Assembly (NCBI RefSeq): GCF_002307355.1
Contig: NZ_CP017481.1
Span: forward strand, 248,001 to 312,000
Direction: 5' to 3'
Origin: Pectobacterium polaris
GTDB lineage: Bacteria; Pseudomonadota; Gammaproteobacteria; Enterobacterales; Enterobacteriaceae
Length of the DNA: 64,000 bases
Below, piece by piece: positions 27,635-36,467 of the stretch. Numbering within the stretch: position 1 is the stretch's first letter; every line of letters starts with the position of its first letter. The translations under genes were made by a program, and so were the position numbers. The notes below the pieces were generated by a model. The model was not told where the DNA came from. It searched no databases and saw only the letters and a program-made list of their open reading frames with translations.

Positions 27635-30097
27635 TCATGGGTTTCCTGTGTTGAACTGCGGGACGACCGGGACATCGTCGGGGAAAACAAAAGGCTGCTG
27701 CGCCACGCTGAATCCTGCCGCGTAGCTAAAGGCCAGTTCGCCGTAATCGGGATCGTCGATACGTACGCCGTTGCTATCGAGGGTCAGAACGCGCCCGCGG
27801 AAGCGGTCAGCGAACGCGGCGAATCCTGCCTCACCGTCGCCGCAGTCCACGGCAACGAACCAGACGTTCTGCTCGCCGTAAGCTCGCAGTTCGCCTTCCG
27901 CCTGCTGGCCTGCGGTCGCAAACGGCTGTAATCCGGCGGGATTATGGAAGGCGGCATAGCCGTTACCGCCGCGCACGAAGCACCAGACATCTTCAACGAT
28001 GACGTCATCCAGCGCAGTTTGCGGCAAATAGAGGTGCGTCCACGGGCGGATATCCTGTTGCAGATCGAACACCATCAGCGCGCGATTGCGATGCTGCATC
28101 AGGTGCGGCAAGCGTCCGTTGCCCGCCCAATAAGAAGGACGGTGCACGCCGTCAGGGCGATCCTCGCCGGGGTGGTTCACCCACAGGCGGGCGGCATAGT
28201 GCGAACCCAGCCGCACATCCAGCAGATGCTGTTGGTGTCCTGGCTGACCGGGGTGATGATCGAAGACGGAGGAAAACGCAACGTCGCGCTGCTTCCAAGC
28301 GATGATGCGGGCGCTGCGGTTCAGCCCCTGCACCCAGCGTGCTTCTGCACCGTGCGGCAGTGACCAGTGCGCGATCTGATCAGTCGTTTCCGGCGGCTGA
28401 TAGTCGCTCAGGCACAGCAGCGGCAGCGCGGCACAGTGTGGAATCAGCCAGCCCTCGCCCCACATCAGCGCACATAGGCCGGACAGCTCGGTCAACATAC
28501 CGGAGCGCAGCTCTTTATCGTAGGCACGTCCCATGGTGCCAACCGCGACACCGTTCTGATGCACCCACGCCGTCATCAGCATGATGCGGTCAATCACCAC
28601 GCGAGACTTCTCGCGCAGATCGGCGTCCTGCGCCAGTTCATACAGCGCCACCAGCCCAATCAGATCGATGGGGTAATAGGCCGCCGAATTCCACTCCACC
28701 AGACCGTGTTCCAGAATAGAATCAAACCAGCGCGTCAGGCGTTCGTGGGCAATCGCCTTTTGCTCCAGACCGTGACGGCCGCTGCATGGGAAGGTGTCAT
28801 CAGGGAAGTTTTGCCCAGCCAGATATTGTGCGACGTGGAAACACAGGCAGTGGTTTTCGCTCCAGAACCACATGGTGTCGTTGCCCGGTTCATCAATCCA
28901 GTAGCGGAAGCCGAGAATCGCGCTGCGCACGCGCCGCCAGTCCTGCGGCGGCAACTGTTGCCCCTGATAGCGCTGCCACAGCCAAATCAACGGCACCAGT
29001 TGGAAATCAGCACAGTCTTCGCGGCGGCTGATTTTCTGCAATGCGCTGTTGAGAATCGGCACGGCGGCATCGCTGCCCGCGCCCGTCGCGACAATCGCCA
29101 GCAGCCGCCCGAGGCGCTCAAAACCGTGCAGCGCGGTATGGCGTAGTACCGCTTCACGCCGTGCCGCCAGCGTCGATAACGCGGGCATCGTTTGTTCAGG
29201 CAAGCGCCCAAAGCTGAGCGTTCGCGTCAACGTAATGCCGTTGCAGGTCGCGGCACAGACCAGATCGTAATAGCCCACCAGAACCGCAGGCAGATCCACC
29301 TGCCAGCCGAGATTGCCAGCAGGCAGCGTTTGTTTCTGCTGCCATGCGGGGACGGATTCGTTGACGTTGCCAATCAGCCGATGTGCCATCGTCACGGATT
29401 CCGGCAGCGGTTGCGTGCTGTTCAGCACCAGCACAGGTGGTTGGATCAGATTATTTTCCAGCGTCAGCCCATTCACCCAGCTATCCAGCGCGGCCAGCTG
29501 TGCGCTGAGCGCCGCATCTTCATCAAGACGCCAGAAAAGCGTGCCGTCTCCCTGATAACACAGGCTGAACAGGTAGTCGGTATCGCGCTCGCACAGCTCT
29601 TCGCTATGCACCACCAGCGTGTTCGCTCCTGCTTGCAGCGGCAGCGTGATAGCACAGGTTTGTTCGGTATTGCGGGTAAACGGCGTAAAGCGGGTAATCG
29701 GCTCACCGTTCAGCCACAGCGTAACGCCACCACAGGTGCTGAGCGTAAACGCTGCCGCCTGCGCGCTGTCGCTGTGGATCACGCAGCGGGAAAAGCGCTG
29801 CACGTGAACCGGACACGGCCAGAAATCGCTGAAATTCACGCTGCGGCTTTCATCGCCGCCGCTCCACATCAGCGGGAAGCGTAAATCGTCCGGCAGCGCC
29901 ACGTCGCGCTTTGCCTCTTCCTGTAAAAAACGCACGCGACAGGGCAGCACGCCGACATCGACAAAACCGTTAATAAAGCGGTAATTCACCTTATCCGGCA
30001 GCGTATCCGGCTCGGCGAAATAACGTTTTTCCGTCAACTCGGTGATGAGAAACCGATTAATGACGCCGTTCTTCTTTAATTTCCAACCGATATTCAT
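27635..30097 (-). CDS. large uncharacterised protein of sugar locus
   Basis: The 820-residue protein has no signal peptide. Its N-terminal 200-250 residues are beta-rich with a galactose-binding-like look (TLWLNGEPITRF, LPLQAGANTLVVHSEE). The centre is alpha-helical and bears WFWSENHCLCFHVAQYLAGQ, FPCSGRHG, GLVEWNSAAYYPIDLIGL and GRAYDKELRSG, motifs I associate with uncharacterised large proteins of sugar-degrading loci. The C terminus is again beta-rich. A carbohydrate-active role (lyase or hydrolase with alpha/alpha barrel) is inferred from context only. It is the first gene of the minus-strand operon. Confidence 0.75.
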   Translation of the reverse strand: MNIGWKLKKNGVINRFLITELTEKRYFAEPDTLPDKVNYRFINGFVDVGVLPCRVRFLQEEAKRDVALPDDLRFPLMWSGGDESRSVNFSDFWPCPVHVQRFSRCVIHSDSAQAAAFTLSTCGGVTLWLNGEPITRFTPFTRNTEQTCAITLPLQAGANTLVVHSEELCERDTDYLFSLCYQGDGTLFWRLDEDAALSAQLAALDSWVNGLTLENNLIQPPVLVLNSTQPLPESVTMAHRLIGNVNESVPAWQQKQTLPAGNLGWQVDLPAVLVGYYDLVCAATCNGITLTRTLSFGRLPEQTMPALSTLAARREAVLRHTALHGFERLGRLLAIVATGAGSDAAVPILNSALQKISRREDCADFQLVPLIWLWQRYQGQQLPPQDWRRVRSAILGFRYWIDEPGNDTMWFWSENHCLCFHVAQYLAGQNFPDDTFPCSGRHGLEQKAIAHERLTRWFDSILEHGLVEWNSAAYYPIDLIGLVALYELAQDADLREKSRVVIDRIMLMTAWVHQNGVAVGTMGRAYDKELRSGMLTELSGLCALMWGEGWLIPHCAALPLLCLSDYQPPETTDQIAHWSLPHGAEARWVQGLNRSARIIAWKQRDVAFSSVFDHHPGQPGHQQHLLDVRLGSHYAARLWVNHPGEDRPDGVHRPSYWAGNGRLPHLMQHRNRALMVFDLQQDIRPWTHLYLPQTALDDVIVEDVWCFVRGGNGYAAFHNPAGLQPFATAGQQAEGELRAYGEQNVWFVAVDCGDGEAGFAAFADRFRGRVLTLDSNGVRIDDPDYGELAFSYAAGFSVAQQPFVFPDDVPVVPQFNTGNP

Positions 30098-30231
30098 ACG
30101 GAATCCTGTTTACGGCGTTGAAAAATAAAATAACGAAAATGTATGGCGGCACTTATTTGCACTCTCGCTGTGCACACCCTGCCAATATTTAGGGCAGCGG
30201 GTCATTCCCTGCACCGTGATATCGCAATTAG

Positions 30232-30247
30232 AATGCAAATTTGCATT
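30232..30247. promoter_or_regulatory. palindromic operator, copy 1
   Basis: AATGCAAATTTGCATT is a perfect 16-bp palindrome located 135 bp upstream of the 820-aa gene start. The same sequence recurs at 30428, and half sites (TTTGCATT) lie between. The locus encodes a LacI-type repressor, the best candidate binder, although the centre lacks the CG pair common in LacI operators. Confidence 0.7.
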
Positions 30248-30312
30248 AAATTGTCATTTGCATTCATTTATTGACATTTCGCATTAATAAATAAGATTAT
30301 CGCGTTTATATA

Positions 30313-30328
30313 TGTGATTAATATCACA
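30313..30328. promoter_or_regulatory. CRP-binding site
   Basis: TGTGATTAATATCACA matches the CRP core TGTGA-N6-TCACA perfectly. It lies between the two identical palindromes in the divergent intergenic region, so cAMP-CRP activation of both operons is expected. Confidence 0.8.
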
Positions 30329-30427
30329 AAAATGCTTTATTTAAATCAACATTTAAAATATCTTTAACCTGCTTCACATAAATCAATCAGCGTTCTGTCC
30401 ATGATTGCATGATGAAAATGACAGATG

Positions 30428-30443
30428 AATGCAAATTTGCATT
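30428..30443. promoter_or_regulatory. palindromic operator, copy 2
   Basis: The same 16-bp palindrome as at 30232 occurs 108 bp before the start of the substrate-binding-protein gene. The 196-bp centre-to-centre spacing, around a CRP site, would suit repression by DNA looping. Confidence 0.7.
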
Positions 30444-30550
30444 AATTAAAAGACAGCATAAATCACAGGAATAAAATAAACCCCGCCGCCAACGCCAGGG
30501 TATTTACGTCATTAATCAAACATAAGATGTGCTCACCAACGGAGAGGTTT

Positions 30551-31858
30551 ATGATGCGTTCCAACACCGCGTTATTTTTTTCCGCCCTTGCACTGGGGTT
30601 ATTCAGCAGCAGCGCGTTAGCCGCCAAAACGCAAATAACATTTTTATATAGTGACGACGATCCCGAATTAGTGCATTTCATGGAGCAGAAAGTAAAAGCT
30701 TTCTCCCAGAGTAATGAGCGCATCGATGTGAATTTTGTCAGCACCGGCTATAACGCGCTGCAAACACAATTACCGATGCAGCTGGCGGCGGGTTTAGGCC
30801 CGGATATTGCCAAAACCACGCAAATGGGGCTGCTCGGCTATACGCTGGATTTGCGCCCCTATCTGAAAGACCCAGCTGCCTTTGAGAAACGCTATAGCGC
30901 CGGTATCGAAAAGATCATGCGCGTGAAAGGCGTGCATAAAGCGGATGCGCTGCCGGGTTTTGTCGCTTCCTGGACTGCCGACCTGCCGTTCGTTAACGTC
31001 ACGCTGTTTGAACAGGCGGGTGTTCCTCTGCCGCAGCCGGGCTATACGATTGATGATTTGATGAAAGCCTCGAAGCTGGTCGCAGAAAAAACCGGCGTGC
31101 ATATCCCCTTCACCATCGACCGCAGCGGTTTCCGCTTCTCCGGTCCGGCCTACTCTTACGGCGCACGGTACGATAAAGACGGGCTGATCAACTTCCCGGA
31201 CGCAGCAGCGCAGCAGTGGATTAAAGATCTGAAACGCTGGTCGGACGAAGGCGTGTTCCCGCGTGAAATGTGGGGTGCGGCAGGCGGCGGCCAGTACAAG
31301 AGCATGGCGGACGATTTCGTGAACGGCAACATCGTGACCTACTTCTCCGGCAACTGGCTGTTGAACCAGTTCAGTAAGCAGATTGGCGACGGTTTTGACT
31401 GGAAAGTGCTGCCTGCGCCTTGCAAAGAGAAATGCATCTCGATGGGCGGCGCGACCTTCATCATGCCGTTCACCACCACCAAACACCCGCAGGAAGTCGC
31501 CGAATTCATGGAGTGGCTGGGCAGCGAACCGCTGCAACGTGAGATCGCCGAGCGCTTCAATATCATCGTCGGCGCGGATATTACCGATCTGCACTACCAG
31601 ACCAAAGATAAGCACGTGATCGACGGCCTGAACACCGCGCGCGAAGAGATCAAAAAGATCCCGTCTTATGTCTTTGATTGGGAACGTATGGAAAGTCTGG
31701 GCGCGAACGAGCTGTACCCGATCATCCTGACGCGCTTTACCCAATACCTGAACGATCAAGTGTCGTTTGATGAGTATCTGCGTCTGACGTCAAACGATGT
31801 GAAGCGCCTCAACGAAACGATCGCGACGAATCAACAACAGCGGAAAAACGCACCGTGA
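30551..31858 (+). CDS. sugar ABC transporter substrate-binding protein
   Basis: The 435-residue periplasmic protein has a signal peptide (MMRSNTALFFSALALGLF, cleavage near SALA/AKT) and a family-1 solute-binding fold: TQITFLYSDDDPELVHFMEQ, LAAGLGPDIAKTTQMG, NGNIVTYFSGNWLLNQF and FIMPFTTTKHPQEVAEFMEW. Two cysteines in APCKEKCISMG may bond. The start at 30551 has GGAGAGG upstream. It delivers substrate to the divergently encoded permease pair and ATPase. Its operon continues with kinase and phosphoesterase genes. Confidence 0.93.
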   Translation: MMRSNTALFFSALALGLFSSSALAAKTQITFLYSDDDPELVHFMEQKVKAFSQSNERIDVNFVSTGYNALQTQLPMQLAAGLGPDIAKTTQMGLLGYTLDLRPYLKDPAAFEKRYSAGIEKIMRVKGVHKADALPGFVASWTADLPFVNVTLFEQAGVPLPQPGYTIDDLMKASKLVAEKTGVHIPFTIDRSGFRFSGPAYSYGARYDKDGLINFPDAAAQQWIKDLKRWSDEGVFPREMWGAAGGGQYKSMADDFVNGNIVTYFSGNWLLNQFSKQIGDGFDWKVLPAPCKEKCISMGGATFIMPFTTTKHPQEVAEFMEWLGSEPLQREIAERFNIIVGADITDLHYQTKDKHVIDGLNTAREEIKKIPSYVFDWERMESLGANELYPIILTRFTQYLNDQVSFDEYLRLTSNDVKRLNETIATNQQQRKNAP

Positions 31859-32406
31859 AATGGCATCTGAGGGCGATCGGCATCGATGGCGATCGCCCCT
31901 TTGATCGCATTAGCGAAAGCACGATATGCGAACAGCGCTGGCCGGGGCAAAACCGCTATCTGCTGGTCACCGGCGGCTTCACCCGACTGCTGCACTGGCA
32001 TGACGGCCTCCTGACCTGTCGCGGCGGTGACAGCTTCCCCATCGGCAACCCGGCCAGCCTGTCGCGACTGGGGCTGTGGGCGGTGCAGGAGATGCTTCAG
32101 GCGGTTGAGGGCATCACTCTGCTGACGCCACTCAGTGAAGCGCTGTTCCTGCACTTCGATAAGCATGTCGATCGGGTTATCGACTGGTCAAAGCAGGTGC
32201 AGGCCGCAGACTACACCACGCTCGGGCACGTTGTGCTGGCACATCCACAGGACGCGTTGGCGGTGCAACTGCTGACCCGTTGCGCAGGTGAGCTGGCTCT
32301 GCTGCTCAACAGCCTACCTGACTCGCAGACGGAAGCGGTCAGCCTCAGCGGCGATCTGGCGGTGGCCTGTCTTCCCTATCTGGATTCTGGAGCACACGCA
32401 TCATGA
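31855..32406 (+). CDS. degenerate half-kinase related to BadF/GspK
   Basis: The 183-residue protein aligns with the second half of the neighbouring BadF-type kinase: LLVTGGFTRLLHW vs VIAGTGSCGLAW, GGDSFPIGNPASLSRLGLWA vs GGHEFPISDQGSGARLGLAA. The N-terminal phosphate-binding half is missing, and the DQGSGARLG residues are replaced by NPASLSRLG, so catalysis is unlikely. It may be a regulatory partner or a decaying duplicate, but the frame is intact. It starts with GTG overlapping the previous stop (GTGA) and ends overlapping the kinase start (ATGA), so it is translated in step with both. Confidence 0.75.
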   Translation: MKWHLRAIGIDGDRPFDRISESTICEQRWPGQNRYLLVTGGFTRLLHWHDGLLTCRGGDSFPIGNPASLSRLGLWAVQEMLQAVEGITLLTPLSEALFLHFDKHVDRVIDWSKQVQAADYTTLGHVVLAHPQDALAVQLLTRCAGELALLLNSLPDSQTEAVSLSGDLAVACLPYLDSGAHAS

Positions 32407-33308
32407 CGACATGGCTCTATGCTGGCGTGGATGGCGGCGGTACAGGCTGTCGGGCTCGTATTTATCAGGCCGACGGTACGCCGCTCGGTCAGGGACACGG
32501 CGGTCGCGCCAATCTGCTGCTCGGCGTGGAGAGCGTGCGCCAATCGGTGGACGATGCCATCGCGCAGGCGTTGAAGCACAGCGGGCTGTCACCGGATGAC
32601 GTATCCCGGCTGAACGTCGGGCTGGCGCTCGCCAGCGCAGAACATCGCGCCGCCTATGAGGCATTTCTGGCGTTGCCACATCCTTACGCGAGTCAGGTGC
32701 TCAATACCGATGCGCTGGGTGCCTGTCTGGCCGTCAACCAAGGGAAAGAGGCCGGCGTGGTCATTGCCGGGACCGGCTCCTGCGGGCTGGCGTGGCAGAA
32801 CCAGACGATTACCGCCTACGGCGGCCATGAATTCCCGATTTCCGATCAGGGCAGCGGCGCACGGCTTGGGCTGGCGGCGCTGCAACATACCTATAATGTG
32901 CTGCAAGGTTGGTGCGCACCGTCTGCGCTCAGCCAGAGTATCGACGACGTCTTTTCCGTCAGCGCAGCGCCCACGCAGGCTACCAACACGCTCGACGCGC
33001 TACAGACATTTAGCCAGCAGGCGAAACCGGGCGACTATGCGCAATTCGCTCGCCACGTATTTGACTGCGCTCAGCAGGACGATGCCGTTTCTCACGCGCT
33101 GCTGGCGCAGACGGCCAGCGAAATCAGCCTGCTGTTGGCCGCCGTGGCACGCCACGCGACGCCTCGCTTATCGCTCATGGGCAGCATCGGCTTACACATT
33201 CGCCCGTGGCTGCCGGACGAGTGGCAATCCCAACTCGCCGCCCCGATGGGCGATGCGCTCGACGGCGCACGATTGATTGCCTGTCATGATTATGCGTTAT
33301 ACCGCTAG
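32403..33308 (+). CDS. BadF/BadG/BcrA/BcrD ATPase-family sugar kinase (GspK-like)
   Basis: The 301-residue protein is related to glucosamine/N-acetylglucosamine kinases. It has phosphate-1 GVDGGGTGCRARIY, the NTDALGACLA and phosphate-2 GTGSCGLAW loops, and GGHEFPISDQGSGARLG with catalytic-site residues. The C-terminal half is helical. It would phosphorylate the imported sugar or aminosugar. The ATG overlaps the half-kinase stop by ATGA. Substrate assignment beyond an aldohexose/aminosugar is not possible. Confidence 0.88.
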   Translation: MTTWLYAGVDGGGTGCRARIYQADGTPLGQGHGGRANLLLGVESVRQSVDDAIAQALKHSGLSPDDVSRLNVGLALASAEHRAAYEAFLALPHPYASQVLNTDALGACLAVNQGKEAGVVIAGTGSCGLAWQNQTITAYGGHEFPISDQGSGARLGLAALQHTYNVLQGWCAPSALSQSIDDVFSVSAAPTQATNTLDALQTFSQQAKPGDYAQFARHVFDCAQQDDAVSHALLAQTASEISLLLAAVARHATPRLSLMGSIGLHIRPWLPDEWQSQLAAPMGDALDGARLIACHDYALYR

Positions 33309-33348
33309 TCCTTTGGGTTCGACCAGCAACCCCACTATGGAGATAGTC

Positions 33349-35172
33349 ATGGAATCACTCACTCGTAGAACTTTCGTCAAGCTCGGCGCAGGCAGCGCCA
33401 TTACGCTGGCTGGCGGCTTTTTTCACGCGAATGGCGAATCAGCCGCCCCCGCCGGGCCGCTGCGTATCGCCATTATTTCGGATGTCCACGTCCACAATAT
33501 CTATGGCAACTACGATTTTGACGGCCTGCCCGATGCGCAGACTGGAAAAAAGCTGACCATTCGCACCCTGAAAGATTCGGTGAATTCGACCCGCATCTTC
33601 AACGAGCCCTACTTTGCGCTGCTAGCCGCGCTGGACGAACTGGCAAAACAGCAGGTGAAATACGTGGTGCTGTCCGGCGATTATTCTGATGACGGCCAAC
33701 AGCCTACCGTTGAAGGGATTGCCGCTATCCTGACGCAGTATGAACAGCGCCACGGCATGCGCTTCTTCGCCACGCCCGGCAACCACGATGTCAATCGTCC
33801 ACAGGGTGATGACTCCTGGCAAAGAATGCTCAACGCCGACGGCAGCAGCACCATGCTGAGCAGCAAACCCGGCGTTAAACTTGGCGACGCGCAGTCGCTG
33901 ATTGTCACCGCCAAGATGCAGGCACTCGGCTATGAACGCGGCCTGCCGCTGATGAAGCCGTTTGGTTTCTTTAAACGCGACGACTTCCTGCACTGGGAAA
34001 CGCCGTTTGGCGACAGCGACGAACTCAGTAAACGCCAGTATCTCGCCCGCTCGCCGGACGGCAGCAAGCAGTGGAATATCGTGGACGCGTCCTATCTGGT
34101 GGAGCCGGAAGCGGGACTGTGGCTGCTTTCCATCGATGCCAACGTATATCAGGTCAAAGACGGCCCGGAGAAACGCGAAGGAATTGAAGGTTACTCCACC
34201 AGTAGCAACACCGGCTGGAACGCACTACTGACCGAGAAACCGTTCATGCTGCCGTGGGTGAAATCGGTGGTACAGCGGGCGAAAGCGCAGAACAAGAAGC
34301 TGCTGGTGTTTTCACACTATCCGCTGGTCGATTTCCTCGATGGCACGGTAGAAGACGAAAAACAGCTGTTTGGCAGCAACAGCTTCATTAAACGCACGCC
34401 ACGGCCGGAGGTTGCAGAACAGGCGCTGGCGGCTGGAATTCGCCTGCACTTCAGCGGTCACCTGCACGTTAACGACACCGGTGTGTATCGCGGTTCACAG
34501 GGAACGCTGGTGAATGTCGCGGTGCCGTCGCTGGCCGCTTACCCGCCCGCCATGAAGCTGGCGACGCTGCATAGTGACCGAGTCGATATCGATACGCTGG
34601 TCCTGCGCAACGTGCCGCAGTTCAACCATCTGTTCCCGTTCTATCAGAAAGAGTTGGATCGCACCGGTGAACCGCTGGGCGACATTCTGAAAAGCCGCGA
34701 TTATTACGACTTCCTGCACCATCATCTGGCGCTGTTGGTACGCCAGCGTTTTCTGGTGAAAGACTGGCCGGAAGATTTATCGCCCCTCATCAATACGCTG
34801 AACTGCGCCGATCTCCTGTGGATCGCGCAGCAACAGGAACCGCTCAGCGCCAAAACTCTGCCCGACGCCTCCGAGCGCAAACAGAATGCGGTTGCAGGCA
34901 CAGATGGGTTACAGGATATTTCGTTGCTCACGCTGGTGACCGACTGGTATTGCCTGCGCAACGGCAGCGATCTCGCCTGGCAGGACATTCCGTCTGCGCG
35001 GGTGAAACAGTACCGCGCTCTGCTGGCGGCCTACACGCCAACGGCCACGCTACCGCCGGATAGCCTGCAATATCGCTTCGGCCTGATGCTAAAAATCCTC
35101 GCCGGTTATATCAATGATGAGCCAGCGACTCGCTTTGTGGTTGATATCCAGGGGAATTTTTTAACAGTGTGA
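33349..35172 (+). CDS. Tat-exported metallophosphoesterase
   Basis: The 607-residue protein begins MESLTRRTFVKLGAGSAITL, a twin-arginine signal, so it should be exported folded to the periplasm. It has the calcineurin-type metal sites: IISDVHVHN, LSGDYSDDG, ATPGNHDVN, FSHYPLVDF and FSGHLHVND. The C-terminal about 200 residues are helical and unassigned. GGAG precedes the ATG by 6 nt. Hydrolysis of a phosphomono- or diester in the periplasm before uptake fits the transport operon. Confidence 0.9.
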   Translation: MESLTRRTFVKLGAGSAITLAGGFFHANGESAAPAGPLRIAIISDVHVHNIYGNYDFDGLPDAQTGKKLTIRTLKDSVNSTRIFNEPYFALLAALDELAKQQVKYVVLSGDYSDDGQQPTVEGIAAILTQYEQRHGMRFFATPGNHDVNRPQGDDSWQRMLNADGSSTMLSSKPGVKLGDAQSLIVTAKMQALGYERGLPLMKPFGFFKRDDFLHWETPFGDSDELSKRQYLARSPDGSKQWNIVDASYLVEPEAGLWLLSIDANVYQVKDGPEKREGIEGYSTSSNTGWNALLTEKPFMLPWVKSVVQRAKAQNKKLLVFSHYPLVDFLDGTVEDEKQLFGSNSFIKRTPRPEVAEQALAAGIRLHFSGHLHVNDTGVYRGSQGTLVNVAVPSLAAYPPAMKLATLHSDRVDIDTLVLRNVPQFNHLFPFYQKELDRTGEPLGDILKSRDYYDFLHHHLALLVRQRFLVKDWPEDLSPLINTLNCADLLWIAQQQEPLSAKTLPDASERKQNAVAGTDGLQDISLLTLVTDWYCLRNGSDLAWQDIPSARVKQYRALLAAYTPTATLPPDSLQYRFGLMLKILAGYINDEPATRFVVDIQGNFLTV

Positions 35173-35615
35173 TGTTTTCTTTTAGTCACATGGGTTATGT
35201 ACATGCGGAGACGGTTTCGTGCGCCACACTGAAGATAAAGCTGAGCCAACTCATATTGCTCACGGGTCTTCTCTTCACGGCGTAAAAAATTATGCTGAGG
35301 TGAACATGAACGCCGAGTGAGCGGCATGGACGCCGCGAAAGCCAGTGCCGCGTCGGGAACGCGTCACTGGCGGCTCGAAAAGCGGGCATGGGCACCGAAG
35401 GAACCGCGTTAGCGGCATAATTTCCGCCAAAAGCCGGGGTTCATAGGGGGCTGGCGTAGCCCCCTATGTCGGGCGCGTGCTACGACGTAGCATGATGATA
35501 ACAGTGCTTGCAGCGCACGAAATATTGCACTCCCGCCCCAGAAACCACTTACAACCAAACCTAATCCGCTTACATAATTTTTTACCTATTCCCTCTATCA
35601 TCATCGATAAAAATC
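35173..35615. other. intergenic region with hairpin
   Basis: The 443-bp stretch holds GC-rich repeated-looking sequence (GCCGAGTGAGCGGCATGGAC, GGCATGGGCACCGAAGG) with no credible coding frame, followed by an AT-rich promoter zone. An 11-bp hairpin is listed separately. Confidence 0.4.
35442..35468. repeat. 11-bp hairpin in GC-rich intergenic sequence
   Basis: CATAGGGGGCT and its exact complement AGCCCCCTATG flank the 5-nt loop GGCGT. It lies about 270 bp after the phosphoesterase gene and lacks a T run. It may be part of a dispersed intergenic repeat found elsewhere in Pectobacterium. Confidence 0.5.
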
Positions 35616-35638
35616 GGTATGTTATAATATAACAATTT
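35616..35638 (+). promoter_or_regulatory. Zur-like box with -10 element
   Basis: TGTTATAATATAACA (35620-35634) is a perfect 7+1+7 palindrome, very close to the enterobacterial Zur box core (ATGTTATAATATAACAT). It includes TATAAT, so a bound repressor would cover the promoter of the metal transporter that follows. Zinc repression is therefore expected. Confidence 0.8.
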
Positions 35639-35649
35639 AGATTTTACCG

Positions 35650-35760
35650 ATGATAATGACAAGTTTTTACTCTCTCTCCGCGCTGAAGCGCATGTTACTG
35701 GTTTCCCTGCTGTTGGTGCCGTTGTGGCTATTGGTTGAGTGGGCGGTGGTGTTGCCATGA
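35650..35760 (+). CDS. possible 36-aa hydrophobic leader protein of zinc operon
   Basis: The frame starts 15 bp after the Zur-like palindrome. It encodes a single hydrophobic helix flanked by charged ends (ALKRMLLVSLLLVPLWLLVE) and its stop overlaps the ATPase start as ATGA. Coupled translation is suggested. The Shine-Dalgarno site is poor and I know no family, so it could be a chance frame. Confidence 0.4.
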   Translation: MIMTSFYSLSALKRMLLVSLLLVPLWLLVEWAVVLP

Positions 35761-36467
35761 TTGCCCTTCAGGAACTGGCCTTTGGCTATCGTCATCAGCC
35801 ACCGCTCGCGACGCTCAGCGGATGCTTTCATCAAGGCTCGCTAACGGCAATTATTGGCGCGAACGGCAGCGGAAAATCTACACTGCTGAAAACGCTGGCG
35901 GGTCTGTTGCCGCCGCTTTCTGGTTCGTTCAGCCTCGGTAACGGTTGCAAAGATAATGCTATCGGCTATTTACCGCAGCTCTCCGAATTCGATCGGCAAT
36001 TCCCTATCAGCGTGCGCGATCTGGTGCTTATGGGGTCGCTGCCCCATCGCGGGTTGCTGCGAGGTATCAACGCCAACTGGCATCGAAAAGCGACTGACGC
36101 ACTCGACGCCGTCTCCATGACGGACTTCGCCGATCGGCATATTGGTGTCCTGTCCGGTGGGCAGCTACAGCGCGTGCTCTTCGCGCGGCTGCTGCTGACA
36201 CAGGCTCCCATCATTCTGCTGGATGAGCCTTTTACCGGCATCGATAGCCACACCACGCGGACACTCTTGCAGATCATCGAGCAGCTTCACGCCGAAGGCA
36301 GGACTATTCTGGCCGTGTTGCACGATCTGGAACTGGTCGGGCAGCATTTTCCCAACATCTTGCACCTCACCCCAGACGGCCCTCACTGGGGAGAGACTCA
36401 GCCCATATTACACAGCCTGCGCAAGGCCGACAGCGATACGCCAACGCTCAGGATCGTCACGTCATGA
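35757..36467 (+). CDS. metal ABC transporter ATP-binding protein (ZnuC type)
   Basis: The 236-residue ATPase has Walker A IGANGSGKSTLLKTLAG, signature LSGGQLQRVLFARLL, Walker B PIILLDEPFTGID and switch histidine in AVLHDLELV. The start at 35757 overlaps the small hydrophobic frame; an upstream GTG has no support. It powers the next two products in zinc (or manganese) import. Gene order and a Zur-like box favour zinc. Confidence 0.9.
   Translation: MIALQELAFGYRHQPPLATLSGCFHQGSLTAIIGANGSGKSTLLKTLAGLLPPLSGSFSLGNGCKDNAIGYLPQLSEFDRQFPISVRDLVLMGSLPHRGLLRGINANWHRKATDALDAVSMTDFADRHIGVLSGGQLQRVLFARLLLTQAPIILLDEPFTGIDSHTTRTLLQIIEQLHAEGRTILAVLHDLELVGQHFPNILHLTPDGPHWGETQPILHSLRKADSDTPTLRIVTS

Noticed and set aside
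30463..30744. Minus-strand frame across the substrate-binding-protein start
   Set aside because: It is antisense to the signal-peptide region of a well-supported gene and lacks a ribosome-binding site.
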